This document shows positions 12,448 to 23,680 of a stretch of 64,000 nt of DNA, in pieces. Source of the DNA: Phragmites australis (lineage: Eukaryota; Streptophyta; Magnoliopsida; Poales; Poaceae). Both the position numbers and the translations under genes were made by a program. The stretch spans positions 38,320,501-38,384,500 of the forward strand of contig NC_084927.1 of the NCBI RefSeq assembly GCF_958298935.1. Direction: 5' to 3'. The stretch's first letter is position 1. Each line of letters starts with the position of its first letter. The notes beneath the pieces are model-generated. The model did no database searches, was not told the DNA's origin, and saw nothing but the letters and a program-made list of their open reading frames with translations.

Positions 12448-13057
12448 CACATTTAATGCTCGAAATCTCTTCCGACACATGCGGGAGTTGGTAGAACAGT
12501 ACCCCAATGAGAATAGCATTGCTCCGCCGGACGCACATAGTTTCTAAACGTCATCATGATCCTTTTCCACGTAAAGATTCTTTTCACCACTATGCAAAAT
12601 CTTCGCTATGACAGTTCAAATTTCAAATCCGGTCAGCAAAGAGTCTTTTCTCTCCATCCTTTCAAAAGGTTGGGATGATATTTCTTGGATGACTTGTAAT
12701 TCCTACTCAGATGGAATATTTACTCGGGTAGAAAAAATGTATTTTTTAGATTTTTTAGCTCTAGAAACCTTAGTACAAACGGTTCCAATAACGAGCCGTT
12801 TGTACATACTCTTTTTCACAGATGGCTCAAAAAAGTATCTTGCACAGGGTTTCCGAACCGTGTATAGAAATTATTTTTCTACTAGTATGTAATATTGTCT
12901 CGAAGATCAATACAAGACCACATGGCTTAGGGCTATTATCATTTGGGAGGCATTAACTTGTATAAATCTTTGTGTTTTGGCGTGTCATTCGGCTACAGGA
13001 AGTATCCCCTACACCTTTCAAGTATTTGTAAAATTGACAGTTCACAAATCATCGACA
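12448..13057 (+). mobile_element. 3' end of the gypsy element with broken 3' LTR
   Basis: 12456-12680 matches 23590-23355 on the opposite strand, which is internal sequence just before the other LTR copy. The LTR start at about 12690 is broken at 12704 by CACTA-type sequence. The LTR resumes at 12891 and ends CATCGACA at 13057, followed by AATTA, the partner of AATTG at 7249. About 450 bases of LTR interior are missing. Confidence 0.7.
12704..12887 (-). mobile_element. CACTA-type terminal fragment inside the LTR
   Basis: On the minus strand the right end reads TACTAGTAGAAAAATAAT, one base from a CACTAGTAGAAAAA terminus. The change fits a C-to-T transition at the first base. The interior holds the palindromic subterminal motif ACGGTTCGGAAACC and an inverted pair built on GTACAAACGG / CCGTTTGTAC. 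No left terminus is visible. Confidence 0.55.
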
Positions 13058-13990
13058 AATTATGAAAATTAACACTTGCCGAATCAACCTGCATTAAAAA
13101 AAATACTACGCCATTCATCTGTATGAGAGATATACATATGTGATGTAACTATAGGTACACTTCTCATACTTCTCAATCCTGTTTTCATTTAGGTACCACC
13201 TCAAGATAGATTAATGGGCCACATAATCGATTGAAGAAAGAAAGGCCTTCACAGGCCATAGCCAAAATAAAAAGAGAAATTTGTGTGTATGCCATTGAGA
13301 GTCCGTAACTTTGTTCACATGCAACATAACAAACTTGCTATTTGTGTGTATGCCACTGGTAAGTGGACACAAATAGAAGTCATTGGAAAACGAGTGATAC
13401 AAATACATTTTTAGTGGCATACACACAATTAGCGAGTCTGGGCTGCACAAGCTAAGAGAGGTGGTTCCACTGGACCCAAGGCTCCCAGACTTCTCATCAC
13501 TACCTATGTACGGGCTGTCTCATTTGAGTACTTTTGCTGACCAAACATGAGTTGAAATTTGAAATATAGGGTTGAGACTCAAATCTCAAGTTGGAAGTTC
13601 CAAATTTAGCTGAAAAGCTGGAATTTTGAGTTGGCAGTTTGAAACCTTAAGTCCCAAATCATAAGTTGAAAGTTTGCACCTTCAATTTGGAAGTGATTGA
13701 ATTCAGACTGTAAGTTGTCTTGTTTGGGGAAATTTTGGTAAAATTTTTTGAACCAAGGGCTCCTGCCATTCATTCAATGAGAAGACAATACACACCAACC
13801 CCCCCCCCCCCCCCCACACACCATGGTGAACCAAGCAAAAGATGGATTTGTAATCAGAGGGCCTTGTTTCCAGAGCATAAGAACCATGGCTCTTCAAATT
13901 GAGGTTGTTTCTAAAGTCTGAACCAAGGGCTCCTGCAAATGCAAGAGACACTTGCAACTTTGTTAGGATATTATGATTTTTGTTTGTTAA
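13058..13990 (+). repeat. S3 segment, left copy
   Basis: Matches 29255-30130 (same strand) and 22804-21944 (inverted). Landmarks are repeated TTTGTGTGTATGCCA phrases, a set of degenerate AAATTTTGAGTTGG-type repeats at 13550-13710, and CACTTGCAACTTTG near the end. A C tract lies at 13799-13815. An 84-bp insertion at 13836-13919 is a reverse fragment of S1 (see findings). The segment ends where a Helitron-like 5' end begins. Confidence 0.75.
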
Positions 13991-14035
13991 TCTTTGCTAT
14001 ATAAAACACGAGTTGTTTCGTGCGTCACCCCTTCC
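13991..14035 (+). mobile_element. Truncated Helitron-like 5' end
   Basis: Starts TCTTTGCTATATAAAACACG directly after GTTAA, matching the inverted copy TCTCTACTATATAAAGTACG at 21943 in the same flank. TC at the start, insertion between A and T, and the CTA-TATAAA start fit grass Helitron 5' ends. The match to the other copy stops near 14035, where different sequence begins. Confidence 0.5.
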
Positions 14036-14936
14036 CATCTTATCGAGGTTGGTCCTACTCATCAAAACAATTCCTAAGGATGAAATAATCCTAAAAAATT
14101 CCTATAACAATTCTACAGTCCGAAGAGGGCATGAGTGAGTGATGGGGAAGACAGCAAATTAAAGAGTCAGTTAAGCGCAGATCCTTCTCATTAGCGATGC
14201 CTTCTCAACAATAAGATATGTTAGCATATAGTTGAATATAGTCCTAGTTTGCTCATGTTGTCTTTTAGTTTGACTTATGGGCAGTCATTGTTTGCTTCTG
14301 TTTAGGGTCTAGCTTATATAAACCGAAGAAAAAGAGGACATGTCTGGTCATATCCTTGCAAAATTTTAATCGCATCAGGGATAGTTGAAGCAAGCTCTGT
14401 GGATGCTTCACAAGGAAAAGTACGTGTAGGAATTCGAGAGTGATATAGACACAAGGAAAAAATTTCCATTAGGTTTAAAACTCAGTTAATTTTTTCCAAA
14501 GTTCCCATGGAATGGTGCATTTTGCAGGATCATTTTTTAAAAGCCAAATTTCGTAGGAGCTTCATAGGAATTTCAGTGTTGGATTCCTTTAATTGTCTCA
14601 AAGGGCACATAGAGCTATGAAAACATTTCGTACAATTCTAATTCTACAAAATTTCTCCACTTTTCCTTTCTTCCAAATGTGTCCGTAATGGGATAAGTGA
14701 ACTGTACAAAGAGTTGAATGCTATATACATCTATACGTAACAAGTGTTATTTTCGAAAATTATTTGTCCTAACAAATTTTGTTACACTTGTCTGTTTCTG
14801 TGACCTCTGTGTTTAGAACTCAGTCAATCTAAGCTCAACTCCCGTGCTGCAGTCTCATGATCAAACTGCAATATGAAGCTGCTTGAAGTCCTGAACTACG
14901 TACCGCACGGGAAAAGAATAGGCTAGATGTGAATTA

Positions 14937-15225
14937 CGTCCTCTCTCCATTTCAAAATATAGGGTGTGGTTTTGACTCAGTGTGTCTCCAAGACTATCAT
15001 TTGCCTACAAATTTCTCTTGAAGTATAATATTTATGATGATAAAATTATAATAATAGAAAACTATTTTCAAATACGAATCTAATGGTATCAAGTTTGTAT
15101 CACAAACTGTTCGAAAAAAAGAAATGTATCACAAACTCTACATAATGTTAGACTAATTGTTGGTGAAAGATTAAAAAGTTTGAATCTTGTAATGTATGAG
15201 CTCATATAAAAAGAAATAGAGGGAG
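14937..15225. mobile_element. Stowaway MITE (left-arm copy)
   Basis: 289 bp with TA duplications at 14935-14936 and 15226-15227. The right terminus on the minus strand reads CTCCCTCTATTTC and the left reads CGTCCTCTCTCCATTTC, as in Tc1/mariner-derived Stowaway elements. The orthologous insertion is at 34627-34923, so it predates the inverted duplication. Confidence 0.85.
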
Positions 15226-16921
15226 TACAGTTGTCTCTGGTCATAATCTGATTTCCGAAGGGTCCCAAGCTCCTAACTTCCCATGGATTTATTTATTTAT
15301 CTTGTTGAAATAACGAATTTCCCACACAATGGTGCAGTTAGTAGAAAGACGTCAAATTAGTTCCCGCGCAATTGCACATTTAGTAATATAGGTTTTTCGG
15401 TGATGAACTACTTTTTTCCTTTCTCTTTTAACTGTTTGGTTAACTGATTTTTTGGTCAATCTCACAAGTAGTAGAGTGGTACCATTTAATTAAACTAGTT
15501 AATTTCCTGAGCAATTGCACAATTGGTTCCAAATGGAATTTCTTTGTGAAATCTTTAAGTTGTGTGAACTTTGACTCGATGTGATATATATTCTTAAATG
15601 TAGATTTATGGAACTAATGATTTCCTTTGACTCCCAGTGTACTGACTATAGCTAGTGTGCAAATGAAGTTTGTATCAATATAACTAGCAAGGTGGCCTAT
15701 ACATTTGCACGGCTAGTTTCATTATATTGTGTTTTTTTATATTCCCTTGATTCCAAATTCAAATCAATTAATAAATCTATTGTATGATTTTTGAATTTCA
15801 CAAATAATTTAATGTATTGACGTGTTTTGACCATACAAAGACACGAATCATGCTCTTCACCTACTTGTCGCTGCGACCATAAGATGCTTGGCCCAGGACC
15901 AACTTTTGTCGATTGCATCTTGCCTTATTGATCATCGGCTTCGTAGTTGTCCCTTGTCACTATCATAGGTCACAGCTCCATCATCTGTGGCTTTGTTGTT
16001 GTATCTTGCTCCCTAGTTTATTTGACACAACTACCTCATCATGTGCAACAATAAATTTATTGTCAATTTTTTTAACTCTCCCAATAAATTAAGTTAAACA
16101 TATCTCCTCATCACCCAGTTGACGCAACCACGAGGTACGTGGTGCAAGTCTCCAGTATCCTCGGTGTCCCTTGTCACAAACATCGGCTGTTGCTTGACCA
16201 TCTGCAACTTACAGGTTATGGTTTGTCTCATTGCCTACCTGATATCATAATCTTGTGCAACATGACAATAAACTTATTGTACGATTTTTAAATTTCCCAA
16301 TGAATTTAGTCGAATACAACTCCTCACCTGCCAATTGTTGCAATCGCGACTTAGTTATATATAGCTGAGTACCGAGTGTTAAAAATGTAAGTAGCATGAT
16401 CTTTCGGAACCAGTATGAAAAACACTTGTACTTAACACATAGTGGCCCGTGTGTGTGTCAGTGTGCATATATTGGATTTCACAATGATAGCCATCATGTG
16501 CATCCCTAACTTTCAATCAAATTTAGCAATCAGTGCTATTTTTTAAAAAAATGAAACGTTCATCTTGGCTGGAGGTAAATTGCTGGAAAGTGCGACCAGA
16601 AGGTTTCACATCTAAAAGTCGTTCTAGTAAGTGTTAAACTAGTACTCGTAGTTTGTGAATAATTTCCTATTCCCCCATTAAAACAGATCATTCTTATCTT
16701 AGCGCGCGTATCAAATTGTGAAAGCAATAGTAACCACAAAAACTAATACAATGGGCAGATACACGCTGAATCTCAAATATCGCAGAGATTTCTTAGAAGC
16801 TGCAAATATCACAGACATGTGGAGCGTATCGAGTTCATAGGATTTTAACCAAATCAAAGCTCGGAGATCGGATGCAACCGTGTGTTATAAATAAATCCCT
16901 AATACACTTGAACAAGTAGTA

Positions 16922-17390
16922 CAATTAGTGTAGTACACACATTAGATCCCTTCGCATTTTTCGCTCTCAGCAGGTGCCGCGGTCAGAGATCAATGTCTCT
17001 CGACCAATGCTGTCGCTGCGCCACCGAGGTCCCAAGGAGGAAGAAGGGCAAAGTAAATTTTCTCCTTGAGGAGATGCTCTTCTCTGTTCTGTATTGTCAG
17101 ATCTTCTCTGAGATTCATGCAGGATATGAGAGAGACAAAAAGATTCTCTAACATAATTAAAATGTGTACAACAACTAGTGTAGTACACACATTAGATCCC
17201 CCTTCGCATTTTTTCGCTCGCAGCAAGTGCCGCCGCTGCGCCACCGAGGTCCCAACGAGGAAGAAGGGCAAAGTAAATTTTCTCCTTGAGGAGATATTCT
17301 TCTCCGTCCTGAGCTATCGGATCTGCTCTGACATTCGTGCAGAATAGGAGAGAGATAAACATAATTAAGACGTGTACTAATCTCAAAACA
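16922..17390 (+). repeat. About 240-bp direct duplication with exon-like mini-ORF
   Basis: 16922-17160 and 17168-17390 are near copies. Both start at ACACATTAGATCCC. Both can be read as CRCATEVPRRKKGKVNFLLE followed by a hydrophobic stretch. The frame stays open in both and in the right-arm relative near 31690-31810, where it reads RRCATKVPRRKKVKVNFLLE. Too short to judge selection. I do not recognise a family. It may be an upstream exon or leader of the small gene at 17499. Confidence 0.6.
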
Positions 17391-17498
17391 GAACCTACAT
17401 TGTAGAGTGTGGAGGGACATTCTCTTTAAGAAAAAAAAAACGCATCGAAAAGTACACGCACACGAAAAATCGTGTCAAAAAAGAAGTGCACCGACAAC

Positions 17499-17755
17499 AT
17501 GGTGTGGTTCATCCACCTGCCACTGCGCCAGGTCGCCATGGCATTGGGCATGTGCTGCACGACGATCCAAAGCATTTGCCGCAGGAGGGTATATATTAAG
17601 CATGCATTGTTATGCCATGAACCGATCTAAACACTCTTGCATGCATCATGCATGTGATTAATCTGTCTGTCATTGTCTCGTTGTGCTACAATACGTATAC
17701 GTACACAGATTGCCGCTCTGGACCGCAGGATCGCAAAGGTGGAGAAGGACATGTT
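17499..17755 (+). pseudogene. Tiny two-exon gene, 3'-truncated copy
   Basis: Exon 1 (17499-17588) encodes MVWFIHLPLRQVAMALGMCC then TTIQSICRRR. The intron runs from GTATAT to ACAG at 17708. Exon 2 begins IAALDRRIAKVEKDM. After that codon the sequence switches at about 17755 to the S1 segment, so the natural C-terminus is lost. The right-arm copy at 31216-31522 keeps a stop but lacks the acceptor AG. The intron position and the helix after it resemble the genes at 3873-4351 and 36067-36633. The pattern CTTIQSICRRRIAALDRRIA is faintly like helix 2 of atypical HLH proteins (PRE/ILI type). That is a guess, not an assignment. Confidence 0.5.
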
Positions 17756-19180
17756 ATGTCAGGTTTTGTGTTGGTTTTTTATTCCCTTTGTGGTGTTTTT
17801 CGCCGTTAGGGCCGATATATTCTCTTATCCTTCTAATTGATGGTAGAGCTTCTCTGCATAAAAAAAAGAAAGAAAAAAGAGTAATGAAAGGAACACTAGT
17901 GTCACAAGTAACGGTCGATTTACATATACACATGAATGGGGCAGTTTTTCTAATATGGACAAACTCGGCAATTGACATATCTGAAGGAAGATTTGAAATA
18001 CATAGCAAATAATGTGACACATTTACATTTTAGTCATACATGCTTAATTATGTGCAAAGAGGCAACATCTACAAGGGAGTCAATGCTTCCCATTGCAGAC
18101 AGGTGTCCAGGATAGCATTGCAACGTTCTATATTATTTCCCCTTCGGAACCCATATTTTACACAAAATAGTGCCATATTCTACACAAAACAATTGTGTTT
18201 CAGACACACCAAGCGCTGAGCATACAAATTCATGTTCTAGGGAGATATATGAATTATGTTCTACACAAAATAATTTGTATTCTTATTGTTTTTCATACAC
18301 ACCCACGTTTTATCAAAAAGTTTCGCACAACATGGTATTCATTCCTTTTTGTGCATTCATGCAATGCAAACATTATGAATACAAACATCAGCAAGAATAT
18401 GAATACCATATCCACTAAACATGAAATAATCTTGGGCCATGAGTTTGTCTCATTGTCTGTTACACTAGAAGTGGAAAATAAATCGTCCTATAACACAAAA
18501 TTATACATTATTTCAATAGAACAGCAAAACAACTTCCTCCTATAACATAATTCCACGTTGAACAACTCAAGCCAATACACATTATAAAAAAGAGCTAGTA
18601 TTGACACTTGTCTTAAAAAAATAACATCAGTGTTACTACTGGAAGATCAGGTCAGATGTTTCCATGGAAAGAATCAATAGTTCAACAAAATTTCTACATA
18701 AGTTCACTGGTAGAAAAATCTTTAGGGCGCAGGAGAATAAATCTCACATCATAGATCACACTGCAAATATCAAACATAAGGTGGCAAGATCATATATATG
18801 TTGAGAACGACTGAAATGGCAAAGACATTGATTCAATAGCCAATAACAATGCTGACTACTAAAGATTAAACATGATATGAGGAGCTCAATAGGAAAACAA
18901 AAAACTAAAGGCAGCAACAGGGAGGAGCTCAATAGGCAGATGATTGTCTTTGAAGCAAAAATTCCACAACATCGCAAATAACCTCAATAGCTACATACAT
19001 CACCTGTTATGGTCCAAGCAAAAGATGAATTTGTAATCAGGAGGGCTTGTTGCCAAAGCATAAGAAACATGGCTCTTCACTAACCAACAAAGCCAATCAA
19101 ACTAAAGCATAAGATCTACGGAAATAGAGAGCCGTAAACATTAACCATCGAGGGGAAATTTTAGGGGGGAAAGTAATCTT
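17755..19180 (-). repeat. S1 segment, inverted copy
   Basis: Reverse complement of 11018-12440 and 27340-28735. It breaks into the small gene at about 17755, at the same phrase (AACACAAAACCTG...) where the other copies pass into S2 or gypsy sequence. That shared edge suggests S1 has a defined terminus there. Confidence 0.8.
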
Positions 19181-19463
19181 TTGTATCTACAAGAAAGGAG
19201 CTTATTCTTATTCTTCTTTACCATATCACCAGATCGGAGAGGAGACACATAATGCGGGAGGAGGAGACACATGGTCTCATCTTGTCTTGAAGCCATGTAC
19301 GACGAAGAGGAACAGCAACATCGGACCCCCCCCCCCCTCGGGAGCCCATCGTGGCACTGGCGGATTGTCCTTCCTCTTTGGCGACCCTAGGCGACCTCGT
19401 CGAGTTTGGTCCAGTCAGTTGGCCCGACCTAGCTAAGGTCTCTTCTAGGCGCTTGCTCGAGGT

Positions 19464-19835
19464 CTAACAGCACCTGCGCCTACGCCTACTTCCTTCAATA
19501 GAACTAACACCAGAGTCTTCGTCTTTGCTAGAACTAACGCTCCCTTCGCGGTTGTCTCCGACTGTTTCATTTGATTTTTGCTTGCTCTCTTCAATATTGC
19601 ATGCAGATTTTCTAAGGCAATGCTTCCTCAATAACAAATATCCCTTCCTATATGAAATACTCCAGGTCAAGTTCAACTTCTGGTAACCAAGAATATAGCA
19701 GGTAAACAAATTTGTTTTGATCAACTTCAGATAGCCATATATAGTTAAACAGGAAGGATATAGACATAACAAAGCACATATCAATGTACCTGTAATGGGC
19801 CTTAACTGCATCTCTTTATCCTTCTGAACTATCAA
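19464..19835 (-). pseudogene. Exon-like block of unknown gene (left-arm copy)
   Basis: An open frame of 123 codons that corresponds to 26661-27057 on the plus strand. Internal AG and GT signals suggest the true reading is two short exons around an intron: one containing EKEMQLRPITG and one containing KGYLLLRKHCLRKS... or an alternative frame. I recognise no domain. Arginine-rich repeats (RRRRR) end the frame. The two copies keep similar but differently interrupted frames, so both are probably decayed. Confidence 0.35.
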
Positions 19836-20448
19836 GGCTGTACTGCATGAGTAAAGTTTGGATCTCTTAACTGCATCTCTTTCTCCTTCTGAACTATCAA
19901 GGTTGTAACTGCATGAGTAAAGTTCAGATCACTATGAGGGTATCATACATATTACAAACATACATGCTACACATCATATTAATTTCACAGCACATTTCTT
20001 CTTACTGTAAAAAGATACCTTGTTGAATTGTGTCCATTGAAAGAAAATACATTTTACAAAAACTCAAAAGAGATTCAACGGTCTGAACTGTTCAAATTCA
20101 GATTTATACTATAAACTATAGGTCTTCTCTGAGATGCAGGTGGCTCATCAATCTCCATAGGTAAGGTTATTGAATCATTTGCTAGAGTACAAAATGATCT
20201 TAGCATGGATATCTCTTGTTAAAGTATCTTGTGAATGTAATATGCATCTGCCGGCATAACAACAACTGTCTTGAGATCAACATTTAGAGTTTCTAGATTG
20301 CTTACACCAAAAGAAGGAATGGCCAAACTTGTTCTCTGATACTCGGTTTAATCCCCTACCAAAGAAGCACATAAGTCTCATAACTTCATAAACTGCATCT
20401 GGAAGGAAATTAATGAGTTGCCAGCTTGCCGCAACTTACTCCTCTCTA

Positions 20449-20545
20449 AACTTTCTTCAGAAGCTCCACTCTTCCGTCGAGAAGCTTCCTGTCCGGCGTG
20501 AACATGCCATGCCACTCCTGGGCTGTAAGCAACACCTTCCTCCTC
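20449..20545 (-). pseudogene. Captured fragment of a RabGAP/TBC-domain gene
   Basis: The minus strand reads TAQEWHGMFTPDRKLLDGRV then ELLKKV. This matches the start of plant TBC domains (W..MFTPEGKL.DGG..FLKKVR.GG pattern), which in Rab GTPase-activating proteins act on vesicle traffic. A stop follows LLKKV directly, and only about 30 codons are present. It lies in the Helitron-like body and is absent from the right arm, where 26305 jumps straight to the next shared block. Confidence 0.6.
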
Positions 20546-20639
20546 CTTCGCCACTACGACGGTTTGAGCCCACCTCTACATCACATCATGCATTGAGACA
20601 GGCACACAACAACAGAGATGGTTCCAACTAAGGGTCGAG

Positions 20640-21650
20640 CTTTGACAGTGGGGGCGCTGCCGACTGACCTACGGGAGGATACGAGGATGGAAATGAGCGC
20701 GAGGCTGGTGGCGTCATGACCCCGACGATGCAGTGAATCTAGGGTTTTGTTGGGTGGGGATCAGGGATCCTCTCTGAGAGAGGCAGGGTAGAGAGGCCAG
20801 AGGCTAGAGGACAGCAAGAAGGTGATGGGAGTATGCCCGATCCTCCAAAGGTAATATAATAAGTCGATCGGTGGAGTTTTAACGTTGATGATCCAAAAGC
20901 TCCGATTAGAACAGATCGGGAACCCTCACAACCACTACACCACTACTTTGTTGTTATCAATTGTGTTAAAGTGTGGTTGACCTCGTCAAGAAGGCTTTTC
21001 CTGCAAACAAATCAGGAACACAAATAAAAACACGGTAGATACTAAATATTGCTAATTACTAATGAAGAACTTGAAGTTAGGGTTCCACAAACCAATATAT
21101 AGCGAAACTGTCTAAAACAGAATAATCTAAGCAAAATACGATATATATATATATATGAGGAAGTCGACCTAGGGTTGTGCGGCCGTGGGTAGAGGCATAC
21201 ATAACATGTACTCTGACCCTGACACGATAACAAGACCCAATAAGGTTCAAAATGGTGATGCAACATATTATTTCAGTGACTCTAATTAATCTATAAGGAA
21301 TATAAGGGAAAGATAAGATCCATTGGAAATGTCTCATCGTAACTTTCCAGCAAGTCTAAGAATGTCTCAATTGGACTCTTTATGCAAAAGCTATGCCCAT
21401 TTTGTTGACGTGTTGTCCTAAGACTCCGAGTAAACTTTGGAGTCCTACTAGGACTCAACATTGAGTCTGAGTAGACTTAGCCATCTAGGGATGGCGTCTA
21501 GGTGAGCTTGTGATGCTTCTCTGATGTTCCTAAACAACAAAACATCACAAGAAATTAGTAGAATATCATCCTTTACCAAGAAAGCATGAACATCAAATAA
21601 GGAGTTCACCTTGTGTGTATTCGAAGGAGTGATGTCCTCATCAGAAGGTG
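20640..21650 (-). other. Left-arm copy of the last exons of the gypsy antisense gene region
   Basis: Reverse complement of 25340-26290. It includes the exon end at a CACAAGGTGAAC donor near 21610, and a GGTCAACC..-CAAGAAGGCTTTTCC phrase reminiscent of LTR 3' regions of grass retroelements. 21655-21905 beyond it is not shared with the right arm. No intact frame. Confidence 0.45.
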
Positions 21651-21943
21651 AGGCATGAGTAGGGCGTGGAGGTAGGGGTGGGTGGCGCGGAGGCTGTTGC
21701 CGAGGTCTCCATTGGCGACGGGTGCGGTAGGTGGTGGCAAAAAGATCAAGAGGCAGTGGAGGGGAGAGGAGGGACGGGGTGGGTGGGTTGAGATGGTCGT
21801 GGAGCAGGTGGGGAAAGGAAGCAGGACCAACGGCGGTCTGGTTTTTATTGTTTTTTTAGTTTTATGAGTTTTTTTTTGGTTTTTTATTAGATAAGGTAGG
21901 GAGGGGTGACGCATGAAACAACTCGTACTTTATATAGTAGAGA

Positions 21944-22799
21944 TTAACAAACAAAAATCATAATATCCAAGAAAAGTTGCAAGCGTCTCTTGTCATTTGC
22001 AGGAGCCCTTGGTTCACCTTGTGGGGGGGGGGTGTATTGTCTTCTCATGGAATGAATGGCTGGAGCTCTTGTTTCAAAAATACTTTTTTCTGTAAGAGTG
22101 AGTCGCATCGGCAGCTCACCAAAATTTGCCCAAACAAGACAACTTACAGTCTGAATTCAATCAGTTCCAGATTGAAGGTGCAAACTTTCTACTTAAGATT
22201 TGAGACTTAAGGTTTCAAACTGTCAACTTAAAATTCCACCTTTTCAGCTAAATTTGAAACTTCCAACTTGAGATTTGAGTCGCAACCCTATATTTCAAAT
22301 TTTCAACTCATGTTTGGTCAGCGGAAGTACTCAACTGAGACACCCATACATAGGTAGTGACGAGAAGTCTGGGAGCCTCGGGTCCAGTGGAACCACCTCT
22401 CTTAGCTTGCTCATGTGCAGCCCAGACTCGCTAAATGTGTGTATGCCACTAAAAAATGTGTTGTGTCACTCGTCTTCAATGACTATTATTTGTGTCCACC
22501 ACCAGTGGCATACACACAAATAGCAAGTTTGCTATGTTGCGTGTGAACAAAGCAACGGACTCTCAATGGCATACACACAAATCTCTCTTTTTATTTTGGC
22601 TACGGCCCGTGAAGGCCTTTCTTTCTCCAATCGATTATGTGGCCCATTAATCTATCTCGAGGAGGTACCTAAATGAAAACAGTTTTGAGAAGTATGAGAG
22701 GTGTACCTATAGTTACATCACATAGGTATACCTCTCATACAGAGGAATGTCATAGTATTTTTTTTTAATCCAGGCTGATTCGGCAAGTGTTAATGTTCA
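21944..22799 (-). repeat. S3 segment, inverted copy
   Basis: Reverse complement of 13063-13990 and of 29255-30130. Bounded on one side by the gypsy LTR (22805) and on the other by the Helitron-like 5' end (21943), the same two boundaries as the left copy. It lacks the 84-bp filler seen at 13836-13919. A G tract at 22021-22031 mirrors the C tract of the left copy. Confidence 0.75.
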
Positions 22800-22804
22800 C
22801 ATTT

Positions 22805-23347
22805 TGTCGATGATTTGTGAACTATCGATCTTATAAATACTTGAAGGGTGTAGGGGATACTCCCTGTAGCCGTATCATATGCCAAAACACAGAGATTTAT
22901 ACAAGTGAATGCCTCTCAAATGATAATAGCCCTACGTCATGTGGTCTTGTATTGATCTTCGTGACAGTATTACAAGGGGATCTTGGCTAGCCTAGATGGA
23001 TCTAAACTTAGTCAAGGACTTCTTGCATGTAGTCTCGGTGAGATATCGATGTAGATCGCATGTACAAAAGGCTCAAGTGCTTGAGGCTCCTGTAGGCCTT
23101 GGGCTTGTTTGTTGGACTTGTCCTCCGTAGGGTCCCCTGGGTCATATATATATACGGGGGCTATCGTGTGGCTCCTAGACTCCTTCCTGAGTAGGATTTT
23201 GTTATACTTACAGATAAACTTCTATATATGTGAGATACCCTAGTACATACGAATAGTTTCCATACGTGTAGGGATTCATTTACTAGGCACAGAAGTATGC
23301 TCCGAGAATACAGGAAACCCTAGAAGATCTGGAATTATGAGTCATCA
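22805..23347 (-). mobile_element. Gypsy LTR, inverted copy (3' LTR)
   Basis: On the minus strand it begins TGATGACTCATAATTCC and ends CATCGACA. With these limits it is 543 bp, equal to the LTR at 7254-7796, and it aligns to that LTR throughout. It follows internal sequence (23348-23640) shared with 12456-12680, so in its own orientation it is the 3' LTR. After it comes S3, at the same point as in the left copy. Confidence 0.75.
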
Positions 23348-23640
23348 AAGAATTATCATCTCAACCTTTTGAAATGATGGAGAGAAAAGACTCTTCCCTA
23401 ACCGGGTTCGAAATTTGAACCATCATACCAAAGATTTTGTGTAGTGGTGAAAAGAATATTTCTGTGGCAAAGGATCATGATGATGTTTGAAAACTATGTG
23501 AGTCTGGTGGAGTAGTGCGCCATTCTCACTGGGGTACTGTTCCATCTAGTCTTGTGTGCATCAAAAGAGATTTTGAGCATTAAATATGACGCGACATTAG
23601 CGTAGGAGACCATGACCTCGAGTTGTATTTAGAATCGTCA
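23348..23640 (-). mobile_element. Gypsy 3' internal region
   Basis: Internal sequence just upstream (in element orientation) of the 3' LTR, shared with 12456-12680. A purine-rich AAAAGGTTGAGATG at about 23355-23368 is the likely polypurine tract. It carries no sense-strand coding region that I can see. The next 1.5 kb carries a gene on the opposite strand. Confidence 0.6.
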
Positions 23641-23680
23641 CTGCGCTAGTTAGAGAACCATCCCATACCTCTTCGTGTTT

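Larger units (their letters stand above)
14036..21650 (+). repeat. Left arm of the large inverted duplication
   Basis: Matches 35760-25340 in reverse orientation, with gaps, over nearly its whole length. Paired landmarks (left / right) are: 14380 / 35410, Stowaway 14937-15225 / 34923-34627, Helitron 3' end 15684 / 34178, exon-like block 16922-17390 / 31680-31830, small gene 17499 / 31522, S1 17755-19180 / 28735-27340, ORF block 19464-19835 / 27060-26660, and 21600 / 25400. The arms differ by many substitutions and several large gaps, so the duplication is old. Confidence 0.85.
15684..21943 (-). mobile_element. Helitron-like element with captured gene pieces
   Basis: On the minus strand the 5' end is TCTCTACTATATAAAG at 21943, preceded by TTAA. 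The 3' end is a GC hairpin (GCCGTGCAAATGTATAGGC) followed by CACCTTGCTAG ending at 15684 and then T. These fit the rolling-circle Helitron termini: TC start, 3' hairpin, CTRR end, A/T insertion. The body of about 6.3 kb has no visible Rep/helicase gene. It contains a TBC-domain fragment, exon-like blocks, an S1 copy and the small 17.5-kb gene. Some of this may be nested insertions rather than capture. Confidence 0.5.
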
